A stretch of 64,000 nucleotides of DNA from Pseudomonadota bacterium. GTDB lineage: Bacteria > Pseudomonadota > Gammaproteobacteria > Burkholderiales > Burkholderiaceae_F. This document shows, piece by piece, positions 48,649 to 58,713 of the stretch; position 1 is the first letter of the stretch, and each line of letters begins with the position of its first letter. Under the pieces are notes generated by a model. The model ran no database searches and was not told the origin of the DNA. It was given only the letters and a program-made list of their open reading frames with translations. Made by a program: the position numbers and the translations under genes. Location of the stretch: NCBI GenBank assembly GCA_029778535.1, contig JAKOQB010000002.1, positions 62,001 to 126,000 of the forward strand, written 5' to 3'.

Positions 48649-48933
48649 ATGAAACTGAGACTGCTGGCCGCATCGGCCCTGACCCTTGCCACGCTGATGT
48701 CCACCTCGCCGGCCCGTGCCGAGGAGGACGATCGCTGGCTCGAGCGCATCGTGCACATGGCCGACAAGAACAAGGACTCCATGGTGACGCGCAAGGAGTT
48801 CGTCGACGCCATGGGCCAGCTCTACGACCAGGCGATGACCAAGATGAAGAACGATTCGAAGATGGTCAAGGGCGACATGATGACCACGGACGGCATCAAG
48901 GCCCTGCTCAAGGATCTGTACCGCGGCGTGTGA
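48649..48933 (+). CDS. Small secreted EF-hand protein
   Basis: The 94-residue product has a signal peptide (KLRLLAASALTLATLMSTSPARA). One canonical calcium loop is present (DKNKDSMVTRKEF; positions 1, 3, 5 and 12 are acidic or Asn), with helices either side. A second half-site near the C-terminus (MTTDGIKALLKDLY) is degenerate. GAAGGAGAG lies just ahead of the ATG. It is the only plus-strand gene among minus-strand neighbours, between dctP and trkA. Confidence 0.85.
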   Translation: MKLRLLAASALTLATLMSTSPARAEEDDRWLERIVHMADKNKDSMVTRKEFVDAMGQLYDQAMTKMKNDSKMVKGDMMTTDGIKALLKDLYRGV

Positions 48934-48942
48934 CGCCCTGGC

Positions 48943-48964
48943 GCCGGGCGCGCAGGCGCCCGGC
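48943..48964. terminator. Convergent hairpin after the EF-hand and trkA genes
   Basis: GCCGGGCGC-gcag-GCGCCCGGC fills most of the 35-base gap between the two convergent stops. There is no U-run on either strand, so it is a weak terminator candidate at best. Confidence 0.55.
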
Positions 48965-48968
48965 AGCG

Positions 48969-50381
48969 TCAGAAGAACCCGACCCCGACCGCGAACAGTT
49001 TCTCCAGCCGCGGGATCATGCGCTTGCTGGGAACGAACACGATCAGGTGGTCGTCGGACTCGATCACGGTGTCGTGGTGCGCGATCAGCACGCGCGCCCC
49101 GTCGCCCTGGCCGCGCACCACCGCGCCGATGGTCGCGCCCTTCGGCAGTTCGATCGCCTCGATCCGGCGTCCCACCACGCGCGAGCTGCGCGCGTCGCCG
49201 TGCGCGATGATCTCCAGCGCTTCGGCCGCGCCGCGCCGCAGGTTGTGGGCCGCGACCACGTCGCCGCGGCGCACGTGCTTGAGCAGCGCCGACAGCGTCG
49301 CGTGGCTGGGCGAGATGGCGATGTCGATCTGCCCGCCCTGCATCAGGTCGCCGTAGCTCTTGCGGTTGATCAGCGCGATCGTGCGCCGCGCGCCGAGCCG
49401 TTTCGCCAGCAGCGCGCTCATGATGTTGTTCTCGTCGTCGTTGGTCAGCGCGACGAACAGGTCCGTATCGGCCACGCCCTCGTCCTGCAGCAGGTCCTCG
49501 TCGGTGGCGTCGCCGTGCAGCACCAGCACGCGCGACGACACCTCGGCGGCCAGGTACTCGCAGCGGCGCTTGTCGAATTCGATCAGCTTGACGTTGAAGC
49601 TCGCGCCCCAGTCGATGCCCTCGCCGGTATCGAGCGCGCGCGCCAGCCGCAGGCCGATGTTGCCGCCGCCGGCGATCAGCACGCGCTTGACCGGCTTGTC
49701 CATGCGCCGCAGTTCGCCCATCACGGTGCGGATGTCCTTCGACGCCGACAGGAAGAACACCTCGTCGCCGGGCTGGATCATCGTCGCGCCCTCGCACTGG
49801 ATCGCGTGATCCTTGCGGAAGATCGCAACGATGCGCGTGTCCACGTTCGGGATGTGCCGGCGCAGATCCTGGATCGGATGCGAGATCAGCGGCCCGCCAG
49901 CCACCGCGCGCACCGCGATCAGCGACACCAGCCCGTCGGCGAATTCGAGCACCTGCAGCGCCTCGGGGAATTCGATCAGCTTCAGGATGTAATCGGTGAC
50001 GCTCTGCTCGGGCCAGATGATGTGGGTGGCCTTGAAGCCCTGCTCGCCGGTGAGCTGCGGGTGCTGCTGCAGCTCGACGTTGCGCACGCGCGCGATCCGC
50101 GTCGGAATGTTGAACAGATCGGCCGCGATCTTGCACGCGACCAGGTTGATCTCGTCGGCCGAGGTGACCGCGATCAGCATGTCGGCATCGGCCGCGCCGG
50201 CCTCGCGCATCACCGACGGCAGCGTGGCGTTGCCGACCAGTCCGCGCAGGTCGAAGCGCTGCTGCAGCTCCGCCACGCGCTCGCCCATGGTGTCGACCAC
50301 CGTGATGTCGTTGGCCTCCGACACGAGGCTTTCGGCCACCGAGCTGCCGACTCGCCCGGCCCCGAGGATGATGATCTTCAC
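48969..50381 (-). CDS. trkA: K+ uptake regulatory subunit TrkA
   Basis: The 470-residue TrkA has two RCK/NAD-binding halves. Each starts with a GxGxxG dinucleotide motif (IIILGAGRVGSSVAESL near 1 and VLIAGGGNIGLRLARAL near 235). Each is followed by a TrkA-C domain (LEFADGLVSLIAVRAVAGGPL and EIIAHGDARSSRVVGRRI). It lies 30 bases downstream of the ntrX-like gene. The order rsmB-DUF4390-ntrY-ntrX-trkA is common in betaproteobacteria. Confidence 0.97.
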   Translation of the reverse strand: MKIIILGAGRVGSSVAESLVSEANDITVVDTMGERVAELQQRFDLRGLVGNATLPSVMREAGAADADMLIAVTSADEINLVACKIAADLFNIPTRIARVRNVELQQHPQLTGEQGFKATHIIWPEQSVTDYILKLIEFPEALQVLEFADGLVSLIAVRAVAGGPLISHPIQDLRRHIPNVDTRIVAIFRKDHAIQCEGATMIQPGDEVFFLSASKDIRTVMGELRRMDKPVKRVLIAGGGNIGLRLARALDTGEGIDWGASFNVKLIEFDKRRCEYLAAEVSSRVLVLHGDATDEDLLQDEGVADTDLFVALTNDDENNIMSALLAKRLGARRTIALINRKSYGDLMQGGQIDIAISPSHATLSALLKHVRRGDVVAAHNLRRGAAEALEIIAHGDARSSRVVGRRIEAIELPKGATIGAVVRGQGDGARVLIAHHDTVIESDDHLIVFVPSKRMIPRLEKLFAVGVGFF

Positions 50382-50411
50382 GCGGTGCCGGACCCGGCCG
50401 GTCGGGCGCGG

Positions 50412-51203
50412 CTATTCCAGCCCACGCTCCGGAGCAGCCTGGCCGGACGATTCGGCCGGCTCGTGGCTGGGCAGCGCGGGGGCGCCGGCGCGCTCGCCGC
50501 GCCGAGTGCCGCGTGCCAGCTCGATGCCAAGCTGCTTCAGTTTGCGGTACAGGTGGGTGCGTTCGAGCCCCGCGCGATCGGCCACGCGCGTCATGCTGTA
50601 GTGCTCGCGCTCCAGGTGATATTCGAAGTACACGCGCTCGAAGTGATCGCGCGCCTCGCGCAGCGGCTGGTCGAGGCTGACCGTGCTCGCGTTCACGCCG
50701 GCCGGGGCGGCGGCCGCGGTCGCGCGCACCTGGCTGCGGTCGATCGGCATGCTCGGCGCTGCAGCGGATTCGACCGGGGCTTCGGCCGGCGGCGCCGGCG
50801 CCGCGGCGATCGGGCCGGCGCGCAGGTTGCGCATCAGCCGGCCGCGCTCCAAGCCGCCCTTCACCGCGCCGAGCAGGCGCGACAGCGCAATCGGCTTCTC
50901 GAGGAAATCGAGCGCGCCGAAGCGCGTCGCCTCCACCGCGGTGTCGATCGTCGCGTGGCCGGACATCATGATCACCGGCATCGTCAGCTGTCCGCCCGAC
51001 GCCCATTCCTTCAGCAGCGTGACGCCGTCGGTGTCGGGCATCCAGATGTCGAGCAGCACGAGGTCGGGCGGCTCGGCCTGCCGCAGGGCGCGCGCGACCG
51101 AGGCGTTCTCGGCCGTGAACACGACGTGGCCCTCGTCGGACAGGATCTCCGACAGCAGCTCGCGGATTCCGACTTCGTCGTCGACGACCAGGATCGTGGC
51201 CAT
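50412..51203 (-). CDS. NtrX-like response regulator without an AAA+ domain
   Basis: The 263-residue protein has a receiver (about 4-117; Asp52 in LVLLDIWMPDTDG, Lys103 in LDFLEKPIAL). A Pro/Ala linker follows (about 130-175), then a Fis-type helix-turn-helix (about 183-230, YSMTRVADRAGLERTHLYRKLKQLGIE). NtrX proteins normally have a sigma-54-interacting AAA+ domain between these parts. Here it is absent, so the protein cannot activate sigma-54 promoters in the usual way. This short form is known from betaproteobacterial NtrX at this locus. It pairs with the NtrY-like kinase upstream. Confidence 0.9.
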   Translation of the reverse strand: MATILVVDDEVGIRELLSEILSDEGHVVFTAENASVARALRQAEPPDLVLLDIWMPDTDGVTLLKEWASGGQLTMPVIMMSGHATIDTAVEATRFGALDFLEKPIALSRLLGAVKGGLERGRLMRNLRAGPIAAAPAPPAEAPVESAAAPSMPIDRSQVRATAAAAPAGVNASTVSLDQPLREARDHFERVYFEYHLEREHYSMTRVADRAGLERTHLYRKLKQLGIELARGTRRGERAGAPALPSHEPAESSGQAAPERGLE

Positions 51204-51300
51204 GGGCGCTAGATCGGCGCATCCGCGCGTCGGTGCGCGGCGCAGGAGTGAATCATGACGTGCCGGTTCCTCATCGCTGCAGGGTTGCGTCGCGGATGCG

Positions 51301-53580
51301 TCAGGCCACGCGACGCTGGGTGTCGGACGCGGTCGCCAGTCGACGGAAAACGATGATCACCGCCGCGCCGGCGTTGCCACCGGTACGGTTGACGAGTTCG
51401 ATGCGAGCGCCGTGTTCATCCACGATTTTCTTCACCATCGCCAGCCCCAGACCGGTACCGCTCGGCTTGCTGGTCACATAGGGCTCGAAAGCGCGCTTAA
51501 GTATATGCGCGGCGAAGCCGGGCCCGTTGTCCTCCACCGTCAGGCGCACCGCGGTGGTCGGCGCCGCGCCCGGTTCGCGCACCGTCACCGCCTCGGTGCG
51601 CAGCACGATGCGCGGCATGCGCTGCGGCGCCGGCTGCGCCAGCGCATCCTGCGCGTTGGCGATCAGGTTGTGGATCACCTGGCGCAGTTGCGTGCCATCG
51701 CCCTCGATCGGCGGCAGTTCGCGTGCCAGCTCGAGCGCGATCACGCCGCCGTTGCCTTCCGCGCCATATAGCTGCGCGACCTCCTCGATCAGCGCGTTCA
51801 GGTCGAGAGCGGCGAGTTCCGCCGGCGGCACGCGCGCGTACTTGCGGAAGTCGTCGACCATGCGCTTCATCGCCGCCACCTGGCTGACGATGGTGGCCGC
51901 GCCGCGCGTGAGCACCGCGGCCTGCTCGGGCGGCAGCTGGTCGGCCAGCTTCATCTGCAGCCGCTCGGCGGCGAGCTGGATCGGCGTCAGCGGATTCTTG
52001 ATCTCGTGCGCCAGGCGCCGCGCGACCTCGCCCCACGCCACCGCGCGCTGCGCCGAGATCACCTGTGTGATGTCGTCGAACACCACGACGTAGCCGGGGC
52101 CGTTGTCCAGCGGCAAGCGCGAGCCGCGCACCAGCAGCGCCTGCGCTTCGCGCGCGCCGTCGTCGTTGGCGCGCGCCAGTTCGATCTGGCGCTGCCACGA
52201 TTCGCCTGGCGCGGCGGCGAGCGCCTGTTCGCCGAACGCGGCGGCGATCCGCTCCGCCAGCACCGGTGCCAGCGCGTCGAAGCGGTCGCCGGCGCGCGCC
52301 GCCAGCGGCAGGCCGAGGATGCGACTGGCGCCGTAGTTGGCGGTGACGAGGCGGAAGTCCTGGTCGAGCACGACCACGCCGGCCGAAAGATTCGTCAGCA
52401 CGCGCTCGAGGAACGCGCGCGCGTTTTCGAGCTCGCGCGAGCGCAGCTCGACCGCGTCGCGCGCCTCGGCGAGCTGGCGGGTCATCGCGTTGAACGACTG
52501 CGTCAGCAGATTCAGCTCGTCGCTGCCGGCGTATTCGCGCACCGGCCGGAAGTCGCCCTCGGCGACCGCCTTCGTGCCTTCGGCCACCTGCAGCAGCGGC
52601 GCGGTCATCGAACTGGCCAGCAGCACGCCCGCGGCGACCGCGGCGAAGATCGCCAGCAACAGCGTCAGCGTCAGCGTGACCGTGTAGATGCGCTGCAGCC
52701 CCGCGCGCGACAGCGACAGTTCCTGATAGTCGCGATAGCCGCTCTGCAAGGCCTCGGCGTTCGCGGCCACGCTGGCCGGCACCCGCTGCACGAGCTGCAG
52801 GAAACGCTGCTCACCGGCGGGTGAGGCGGCGCCGAGGGAGAAGTTCGGCGCGCGCGCCGAGTTGGGGCCCGCGGTCGGGATCGGCACGATCACGCGCGTG
52901 CGCAGTCCGGAGCGCGCATCGATCGCGAGCGGATCGCCCTCGATCGTCGCGAAGATGCGGCCCTGCCGCGCCTGGCGCACCTGCGCCGCAGTCGGCAGTT
53001 CCGGCGCCAGCTCGGTCGGGCGGCCGCCGGCGGTGCCGATCACCTGCCCGTTGGCCGACAGTATCAGCGCCTCCTGGATGCCGGCGCGGTCGCGCGCGCG
53101 GTCGAGCACCGCGAGCTGCGCGGACTCGGTCGCGTCGGCGAGTTCGAGCGCGATCACGCGTGCCTTGGCGCTCACGTCGGCGAGCTGCGCCTCCAGCGCC
53201 GCGCGGCCGAGCGACAGTCCCGATTCGAGCGCGCGGTCCACGCGCACGTCGAACCACGATTCGACCGTGCGTGACAGGAACTGCACCGACACCACGTAGA
53301 TCAGCACGCCGGGCACCACGCCCATCAGCGCGAACGCGAGCGCGAAGCGCGCCATCAGCCGCGCGCCGAAGCGGCGCGCGCGCCAGCGCCGCACCACGCG
53401 CAGCACCAGCGCGACGACGAAGATGAACAGCAGCACCGCCACCGCGCCATTGATCGCCAGCAGCAGCGGATAGTGGCGCTCGAACGCCTGCACGTTGCTG
53501 CTGGCCGAGGCGAGCAGGAACAGCAGCACGCCGCCGAGCGCGAGCGCAGCGATGAATCCGTACCTCAATGCGCGCGACAT
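51301..53580 (-). CDS. NtrY-like sensor histidine kinase
   Basis: The 759-residue kinase has helices at about 8-25, 42-62, 78-100 and 298-323. The large periplasmic sensor is followed by HAMP (about 325-378) and PAS (about 388-500). The kinase core shows His525 in ARRLAHEIKNPLTPIQLAAERL, an N-box in HNLIANAQDAL (about 636-647), VEDNGPGFA and GTGLGLAMVKKIV. This is the typical NtrY layout. It is transcribed ahead of the short NtrX-like regulator. Confidence 0.94.
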   Translation of the reverse strand: MSRALRYGFIAALALGGVLLFLLASASSNVQAFERHYPLLLAINGAVAVLLFIFVVALVLRVVRRWRARRFGARLMARFALAFALMGVVPGVLIYVVSVQFLSRTVESWFDVRVDRALESGLSLGRAALEAQLADVSAKARVIALELADATESAQLAVLDRARDRAGIQEALILSANGQVIGTAGGRPTELAPELPTAAQVRQARQGRIFATIEGDPLAIDARSGLRTRVIVPIPTAGPNSARAPNFSLGAASPAGEQRFLQLVQRVPASVAANAEALQSGYRDYQELSLSRAGLQRIYTVTLTLTLLLAIFAAVAAGVLLASSMTAPLLQVAEGTKAVAEGDFRPVREYAGSDELNLLTQSFNAMTRQLAEARDAVELRSRELENARAFLERVLTNLSAGVVVLDQDFRLVTANYGASRILGLPLAARAGDRFDALAPVLAERIAAAFGEQALAAAPGESWQRQIELARANDDGAREAQALLVRGSRLPLDNGPGYVVVFDDITQVISAQRAVAWGEVARRLAHEIKNPLTPIQLAAERLQMKLADQLPPEQAAVLTRGAATIVSQVAAMKRMVDDFRKYARVPPAELAALDLNALIEEVAQLYGAEGNGGVIALELARELPPIEGDGTQLRQVIHNLIANAQDALAQPAPQRMPRIVLRTEAVTVREPGAAPTTAVRLTVEDNGPGFAAHILKRAFEPYVTSKPSGTGLGLAMVKKIVDEHGARIELVNRTGGNAGAAVIIVFRRLATASDTQRRVA

Positions 53581-53598
53581 GAACGCAAAAGCCGGGCG

Positions 53599-54228
53599 CT
53601 AGCGCCCGAGGTCCGCGGTGACGCCGACATTGCGCCAATCCGACGCCAGCGTCCAGTCGCGCTGGGTCAGCGCGTTGATCTGGAACGGCCGCGGCAGCTG
53701 CGAGGTATCGAGCCGCATCCGTACCTGCGCGCGATAGTCCTCGTCGGGCTTGAGCACGCCGCGGTCGAGCACCTTCCAGTTGCGCACCCGGCGCAGCGTG
53801 GCGACCGCTTCGGCCAGCGTGTCGAACGGCTGCGCCAGAGAGTCGCGCGCCAACCGGTACTGCCGCGTCAGCGGGCTGTAGGTCAGCCGGTACGTCAGCG
53901 ACTGCGACGCGACCTTGCGGTCGAACCAGTACCACCGCTCGCGGTACAGCTCGAACTCGATCACGAAGTACAGCGCGATGCCGCGGTTGACCGCGTCTTC
54001 CAGCACCGGCGGCAGCTCGAAGTCGAACTGCGCGTTCAGCACCACGCCGCCGTCCGGATCGAGCGCCGGCTGCAGTTCGGCGCCCGCCACGACGATCCGC
54101 TCGGACGCGACCGCCGGCGCGGCCCACGCGCCGACTGCCAGCGCCGCGGCGAGCAGCAGCGCGCGCGCCGCCGCCGCGATCCGCGTCGCCGCGGCGCAGT
54201 CATCGATTCGACGGGCCGCGCGGATCAT
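53599..54228 (-). CDS. DUF4390 secreted protein
   Basis: The 209-residue product has a signal peptide (ARALLLAAALAVGAWAAPAVASE). The mature domain shows LNAQFDFELPPVLEDAVNRGIALYFVIEFELYRERWYWFDRKV and LTYRLTYSPLTRQYRL, matching DUF4390. Such proteins are conserved between rsmB and ntrY in betaproteobacteria. Function is not known. A link to the NtrY sensor is suggested only by conserved order. Confidence 0.9.
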   Translation of the reverse strand: MIRAARRIDDCAAATRIAAAARALLLAAALAVGAWAAPAVASERIVVAGAELQPALDPDGGVVLNAQFDFELPPVLEDAVNRGIALYFVIEFELYRERWYWFDRKVASQSLTYRLTYSPLTRQYRLARDSLAQPFDTLAEAVATLRRVRNWKVLDRGVLKPDEDYRAQVRMRLDTSQLPRPFQINALTQRDWTLASDWRNVGVTADLGR

Positions 54229-54238
54229 TTCGTGGGAG

Positions 54239-55582
54239 TCAGGTCTTTTCGAACAGCGCGAAGAAGAATCCGTCGTGCACGGTCGGCGTTCCGCCGCGCC
54301 AGGGCTGCGCGACCTCGTCGGGCAGCAGCTGCAGGAACGGCTCAGCGCCCGCGGTCAACGGCACCGCGCGCGCATCGGCCCGGCACGCCGCGAACTGCCG
54401 CGCCTGACGCTCGCCTTCCTCCGGAAACACCGAGCACACGACGTAAAGCAATCTACCAGCGCGCGAAAGCACCGGCCATAAGGCTTCGAGCAAACGCGAC
54501 TGCAGCGTTGCTAATTGCGCAACATCGTCCGGTCGGCGTAGCCAGGGAATGTCAGGATGGCGGCGCACGATGCCCGATGCTGTGCACGGGGCATCGAGCA
54601 GGATGCGGTCGTAGCCGCCCGCAGGCGCATACGACTGGGGCTGCGCCGCATCGCCGACGATCACGCGAATGCGGGCGTGCGCGTGCGCCGCTGTGCGCGC
54701 GAGATTGGACTCGATGCGCGCCGCGCGCGCGCGATCGATTTCGACCGCATCGAGTTCGATGTCGGCCAGCTCGGCCAGTTGCGCGGTCTTGCCGCCGGGC
54801 GCGGCGCACGCGTCGAGCACGCGCATGCCGTCGCGTGCGCCGAGGAACTGCGCGGCCAGTTGCGCGCCCGCGTCCTGCACCGACACATCGCCTTGCGCAA
54901 AGCCCGGAATCGCGTCGACCGGCCGCGGTGTTCGCAGCCGCACCGCGGCAGCGCCGACCTGTTCGGCCGCGATGCCGTCCTGCGCGAGCCGATCGAGATA
55001 CGCGGCCACCGTCGTGCGGCGGCGATTAACCCGCAGCGTGAGCGGCGGTGGCCGGCGCTGCAGGTCAAGCACCGCGTCGGCGCGCTGCGGATGCGCGGCG
55101 CGCACACGCTCGAGCCACCAGCGCGGCGCATTGAAGCGCACCTCGTCGGCACGCAGGAGTTCGGGCAGGCACGCATCGCGCTCGCGCAGCCAGCGGCGCA
55201 ACAGCGCGTTGATGAAGCCGGCCGCCGCGCGCGTGCTCGCGTCGGCCTTGGCCGCGGCCACCGCCTGATCGACCACCGCATAGTCCGCGTGACGTTGCGC
55301 GACCAACTGGCCGAGCGCGACCGCCGCGAGCGCGCCGACCGCCGCATCGGGCGGGCGCGCCGCCAGCCGCGCGATCGCCGCGTCGATCAGCGCCAGATGG
55401 CGGGTGGCGGTGTACGCGATGTCCTGCGCGGCCGCGGCCAGACGCGGATGCGGCCCGGCCGCGGTCGCTTGCCGCGCCGCTTCGAGCGCGCGGTCGAGCG
55501 ATGTGCCCGCGCGCAGGCGCGCCCACGCGTGTGCGGCGACGCGCAGCGCATCGGCCAGCGGCGGCGCGCAAGCTTCGTTCAC
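54239..55582 (-). CDS. rsmB: 16S rRNA m5C967 methyltransferase
   Basis: RsmB methylates C967 of 16S rRNA. The 447-residue protein has an N-terminal NusB-like RNA-binding domain (about 10-145). The SAM-dependent domain shows [37 protein letters not shown] with the PC catalytic motif, and [13 protein letters not shown] with the second Cys. The GTG start overlaps the fmt stop by four bases. Length and motifs are normal. Confidence 0.95.
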   Translation of the reverse strand: MNEACAPPLADALRVAAHAWARLRAGTSLDRALEAARQATAAGPHPRLAAAAQDIAYTATRHLALIDAAIARLAARPPDAAVGALAAVALGQLVAQRHADYAVVDQAVAAAKADASTRAAAGFINALLRRWLRERDACLPELLRADEVRFNAPRWWLERVRAAHPQRADAVLDLQRRPPPLTLRVNRRRTTVAAYLDRLAQDGIAAEQVGAAAVRLRTPRPVDAIPGFAQGDVSVQDAGAQLAAQFLGARDGMRVLDACAAPGGKTAQLAELADIELDAVEIDRARAARIESNLARTAAHAHARIRVIVGDAAQPQSYAPAGGYDRILLDAPCTASGIVRRHPDIPWLRRPDDVAQLATLQSRLLEALWPVLSRAGRLLYVVCSVFPEEGERQARQFAACRADARAVPLTAGAEPFLQLLPDEVAQPWRGGTPTVHDGFFFALFEKT

Positions 55583-56586
55583 TTCGATGCCGGCGCGGCG
55601 CCGAACACGTCGCCGGCGGCGACCGGCATGCCGGCGAGGAACTCCGCGGCACGCAGCCGCCGGCCGCCCGGCCGCTGCAACTCGGTGATCGCCAGCGCGC
55701 CTACGCCGCAGGCCACGCGGATGCCGGTCGCATCGGCGGCGAGCACGGTACCCGGCGGCGCCGCGCTCGCGTCGGCGAGCGAAGCCGCACGCCACAGCTT
55801 CAGCGTGGTGCCGCGCAGGCTCGCGCAGGCGACCGGGAACGGATCGAACGCGCGCACGCGGCGCGCCAGTTCATCGGCCGGGCGCGACCAGTCGAGCCAC
55901 GCTTCACGCTTGTTGAGCTTCCACGCGTAGGTCACGCCACCGGTTGGCTGCGCCTGCGCGCGCAGTTCGCCGCGTTCGGCCGATCGCAGTGCGCGCACGA
56001 TCAGCCCCGCGCCGAGCGCCGCCAGCCGCGCCGTCAGCGCGGCGGTGGTGTCTTCTTCTTCGATCGCCACGCGCTCGGCGAGCAGCATCGGCCCGGTGTC
56101 GAGGCCGGCGTCCATCTGCATGATCGTGATGCCCGTTTCGCGATCGCCCGCCTCGATCGCGCGCGCGACCGGTGCCGCGCCGCGCCAGCGCGGCAGCAGC
56201 GACGCGTGGATGTTGATCGCGGTGAGGCGGCCGGCGCCCGCATCGGGCATGCCGCGCGGAATGTCGAGGACCGACTGCGGCAGGATCAGCCCGTAGGCGG
56301 CGACAACGAGCACGTCCGCGTTCGCGCTCCTCAATTGCGCGTGCGCCGCCGCGGCGGCTTCGCCGCCCTTCTTCAGGCTCAGGGTCGGCGGTGTCGCGAC
56401 GTCGATTCCGTGCTCGAGCGCCAGTTGCTTGACCGGACTCGGCACGAGCTTCATGCCGCGTCCGGCGGGGCGATCCGGCTGCGTCAGCACCAGCGCAACC
56501 TGCCAGCCGCTGGCGGGCGCCGCCTCGATGATGGCCGCCAGCGCCGCCGCCGCGAACTCGGGCGTGCCCGCGAACACGATGCGCAT
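55579..56586 (-). CDS. fmt: Methionyl-tRNA formyltransferase
   Basis: Fmt formylates initiator Met-tRNA with 10-formyl-THF. The 335-residue enzyme starts [19 protein letters not shown]. The catalytic region is [44 protein letters not shown], with the expected Asn, His and Asp. The C-terminal tRNA-binding domain follows ([22 protein letters not shown]). It lies between def and rsmB; the def-fmt gap holds a tandem heptamer repeat. Confidence 0.97.
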   Translation of the reverse strand: MRIVFAGTPEFAAAALAAIIEAAPASGWQVALVLTQPDRPAGRGMKLVPSPVKQLALEHGIDVATPPTLSLKKGGEAAAAAHAQLRSANADVLVVAAYGLILPQSVLDIPRGMPDAGAGRLTAINIHASLLPRWRGAAPVARAIEAGDRETGITIMQMDAGLDTGPMLLAERVAIEEEDTTAALTARLAALGAGLIVRALRSAERGELRAQAQPTGGVTYAWKLNKREAWLDWSRPADELARRVRAFDPFPVACASLRGTTLKLWRAASLADASAAPPGTVLAADATGIRVACGVGALAITELQRPGGRRLRAAEFLAGMPVAAGDVFGAAPASK

Positions 56587-56592
56587 GGGTTC

Positions 56593-56627
56593 GTGATCCG
56601 TGATCTGTGATCCGTGATCCGTGATCC
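56593..56627. repeat. Five tandem copies of a 7-bp repeat between def and fmt
   Basis: GTGATCC is repeated five times in register (one copy reads GTGATCT), filling nearly the whole 44-base gap. On the coding strand this reads GGATCAC. A shorter run (GGATCGC-GGATCAC) lies just before creC near 23360. The repeat leaves no normal ribosome site for fmt. Confidence 0.9.
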
Positions 56628-56630
56628 GAA

Positions 56631-57140
56631 CTACGCCGCTTCTCTCGCCTTGCGCTTCTTCAGCTTGGTCTTGATGCGGTCCTGCTTCAGCGCCGACAGG
56701 TACTCGACGAACACCTTGCCGGCAAGATGATCCATCTCGTGCTGCACGCATACCGCGAGCATGCCGTCGCATTCGAGCGTGAACGTCTCGCCGTCCTCGT
56801 TCTGCGCCTTGACGCCGACGCGCGCCGGGCGCCGCACCTCTTCGTAGATCCCGGGCACCGACAGGCAGCCCTCCTCGCACAGCGTCGTCTCCTCCGACGC
56901 CCACAGGATCTCCGGATTGATGAACACGCGCAACTGATCCTTCGTTTCCGACACGTCGATCACGATCACGCGCTCGTGCACGTCGACCTGGGTCGCGGCC
57001 AGGCCGATGCCGGGCGCGGCATACATCGTTTCGGCCATGTCGGCGACCAACTGTCGCAGCCGCGCATCGAACACGTGCACCGGCCGCGCGACCTTCTTCA
57101 GTCGCGGATCCGGATATTCAACAATGGGCAGTCTGGCCAC
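56631..57140 (-). CDS. def: Peptide deformylase
   Basis: Def removes the N-formyl group from new proteins. The 169-residue enzyme has all three motifs: [16 protein letters not shown] (Cys metal ligand) and QHEMDHL (two His and the catalytic Glu). The start is GTG at 57140, giving [17 protein letters not shown], typical of Def. The C-terminal tail is basic ([13 protein letters not shown]). It heads the def-fmt-rsmB cluster and is divergent from a LysM gene, sharing a 231-bp promoter gap. Confidence 0.97.
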   Translation of the reverse strand: MARLPIVEYPDPRLKKVARPVHVFDARLRQLVADMAETMYAAPGIGLAATQVDVHERVIVIDVSETKDQLRVFINPEILWASEETTLCEEGCLSVPGIYEEVRRPARVGVKAQNEDGETFTLECDGMLAVCVQHEMDHLAGKVFVEYLSALKQDRIKTKLKKRKAREAA

Positions 57141-57371
57141 GAAATTGCCTGTTCGATCAATGCCTGCGCGCGATGCGCGTCGCAAGCGGTTGCTTCCGCA
57201 TTGCCTCGATCGATCGGCTTCGCCATATCCGGCTCATCTTTTCAGCCGATTAGCGTTGCGATATCAAGGCATTAGGGGCAGAATTTTAAGCGCCTTGTGA
57301 TCTTGTTGCGATCCATCGCGGCGCGGATGCGCCGCCGTCCGCGCCGAGGCGGGGCGAGAAGAGGAAACCGA

Positions 57372-58658
57372 ATGATGACGCAATCCCGTAGCCTCGACGT
57401 GCATCGCATTCGCATGCGCGCGGCGATTTCCGGCGCGCTGATCGTCGCCGCCGCCTGGGCCGTGAGCCAGCAGGCGCGCGCGGCGGAGCCCGCCAGCGTG
57501 CGTTGGCCGGTCACCGACCAGCAACGCAGTGTCGCCGACCAGGTTGCGCAAGCCGGCGTGCCGCTGTCGGAACTGGCGCCCAACGCCCCCGATAGCTACA
57601 CGGTCAAGTCGGGCGACACGCTGTGGGACATCTCGAGTCTGTTCCTGAAGTCGCCGTGGCGCTGGCCCGAACTGTGGGGCATGAACAAGGACCAGATCCG
57701 CAATCCGCACCTGATCTATCCGGGACAGATGCTGCGGCTGGTGAGGACCGGCGATCGGGCGCGACTCGAGGTGGCCGGCGAAGGCGCCGCGGCGGGCGAT
57801 GTGGTGCGGCTGTCGCCGCGCGTGCGCGACCTCGGCACCGAGAAGCAGGCGATCAGCAGCATTCCGTCCAAGGTGATCGAGCCGTTCCTGTCGCGGCCGC
57901 TGGTCGTGACCGCCGACGAGTTGAACAAGTACGCGCGCATCGTCGCCACGCAGGAAGGGCGCGTGTTCCTCGGCCGCGGCGACACCGCGTACGCGCGCGG
58001 CGTCACCGACGACAAGGTGCGCGACTACCACGTGTTCCGTCCGGCGCGGCCGCTGTACGACCCGGACGACGAGAACCGCAAGAACCCGATCGCGTACGAG
58101 GCTTTCTATCTCGGCGTCGCGCGCGTGGCCAAGGGCGGCGAAGTCACCACGCTGCGCGTGGAGGAAAGCAAGCAGGAGATCGGCGTCGGCGACCGGCTGG
58201 TGCCGATCACGGTACAGCCGCTGGTCAACTATGTGCCGCACCGGCCCGAGCGCGCATTGAATGGCCGCATCATCTCCATCTACGGCGGCGTCGACCAGGC
58301 AGGCACGCAGAACATCGTCGCGCTGAATCGCGGCGCGCGCGATGGCCTCGAGATCGGCCACGTGCTCGCGCTGCTCGACACCGGCGCCACCGTGCGCGAC
58401 CGCACCGTCGACGGCCGGCAGTTCGTCAAGCTGCCCGACGAGCGCATCGGCGAACTGTTCGTGTTCCGCGTCGCCGAGACGATCTCCTACGGGCTGGTGA
58501 TGCGCGTGACCAAGCCGGTCAAGGTCGGCGACCGGTTCACCGATCCGGACTCCACCGAAGCCGACGCCGCGGCGCTGCCCAGCAGCGCGTCGACGCCGGC
58601 CAGCACGCCGGCCGCCCCTGCGCAGCGGCGCTGGTACAACCCGTTCAGCTGGTTCTGA
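57372..58658 (+). CDS. LysM-domain secreted protein
   Basis: The 428-residue product has a signal peptide (about 20-42, SGALIVAAAWAVSQQARA). One LysM domain is at about 75-125 (YTVKSGDTLWDISSLFLKSPWRWPELWGMN, then NPHLIYPGQML). A long C-terminal part of beta strands follows (ISIYGGVDQAGTQNIVALNRGARDGLEIGHVLAL). The LysM domain should bind peptidoglycan. This gene is regularly found ahead of dprA in betaproteobacteria. GAGG lies before ATG 57372. Confidence 0.92.
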   Translation: MMTQSRSLDVHRIRMRAAISGALIVAAAWAVSQQARAAEPASVRWPVTDQQRSVADQVAQAGVPLSELAPNAPDSYTVKSGDTLWDISSLFLKSPWRWPELWGMNKDQIRNPHLIYPGQMLRLVRTGDRARLEVAGEGAAAGDVVRLSPRVRDLGTEKQAISSIPSKVIEPFLSRPLVVTADELNKYARIVATQEGRVFLGRGDTAYARGVTDDKVRDYHVFRPARPLYDPDDENRKNPIAYEAFYLGVARVAKGGEVTTLRVEESKQEIGVGDRLVPITVQPLVNYVPHRPERALNGRIISIYGGVDQAGTQNIVALNRGARDGLEIGHVLALLDTGATVRDRTVDGRQFVKLPDERIGELFVFRVAETISYGLVMRVTKPVKVGDRFTDPDSTEADAAALPSSASTPASTPAAPAQRRWYNPFSWF

Positions 58659-58713
58659 ACCGGAACCTCGCTCCTCTTTGCGCCGGCGCTGCCGGCGCTT
58701 TTCTTTTGCACGC

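Noticed and set aside
50412-51203. The NtrX-like gene as a truncated pseudogene
   Set aside because: The receiver, linker and Fis-type domain are intact and in frame. Short forms of this kind are known at this locus in betaproteobacteria.
47230-51222. A single very long minus-strand frame that would join dctP with the trkA/ntrX region
   Set aside because: Only the dctP part (from 48366) is a real protein. The rest is an out-of-frame reading of trkA and ntrX. It is not a fusion.
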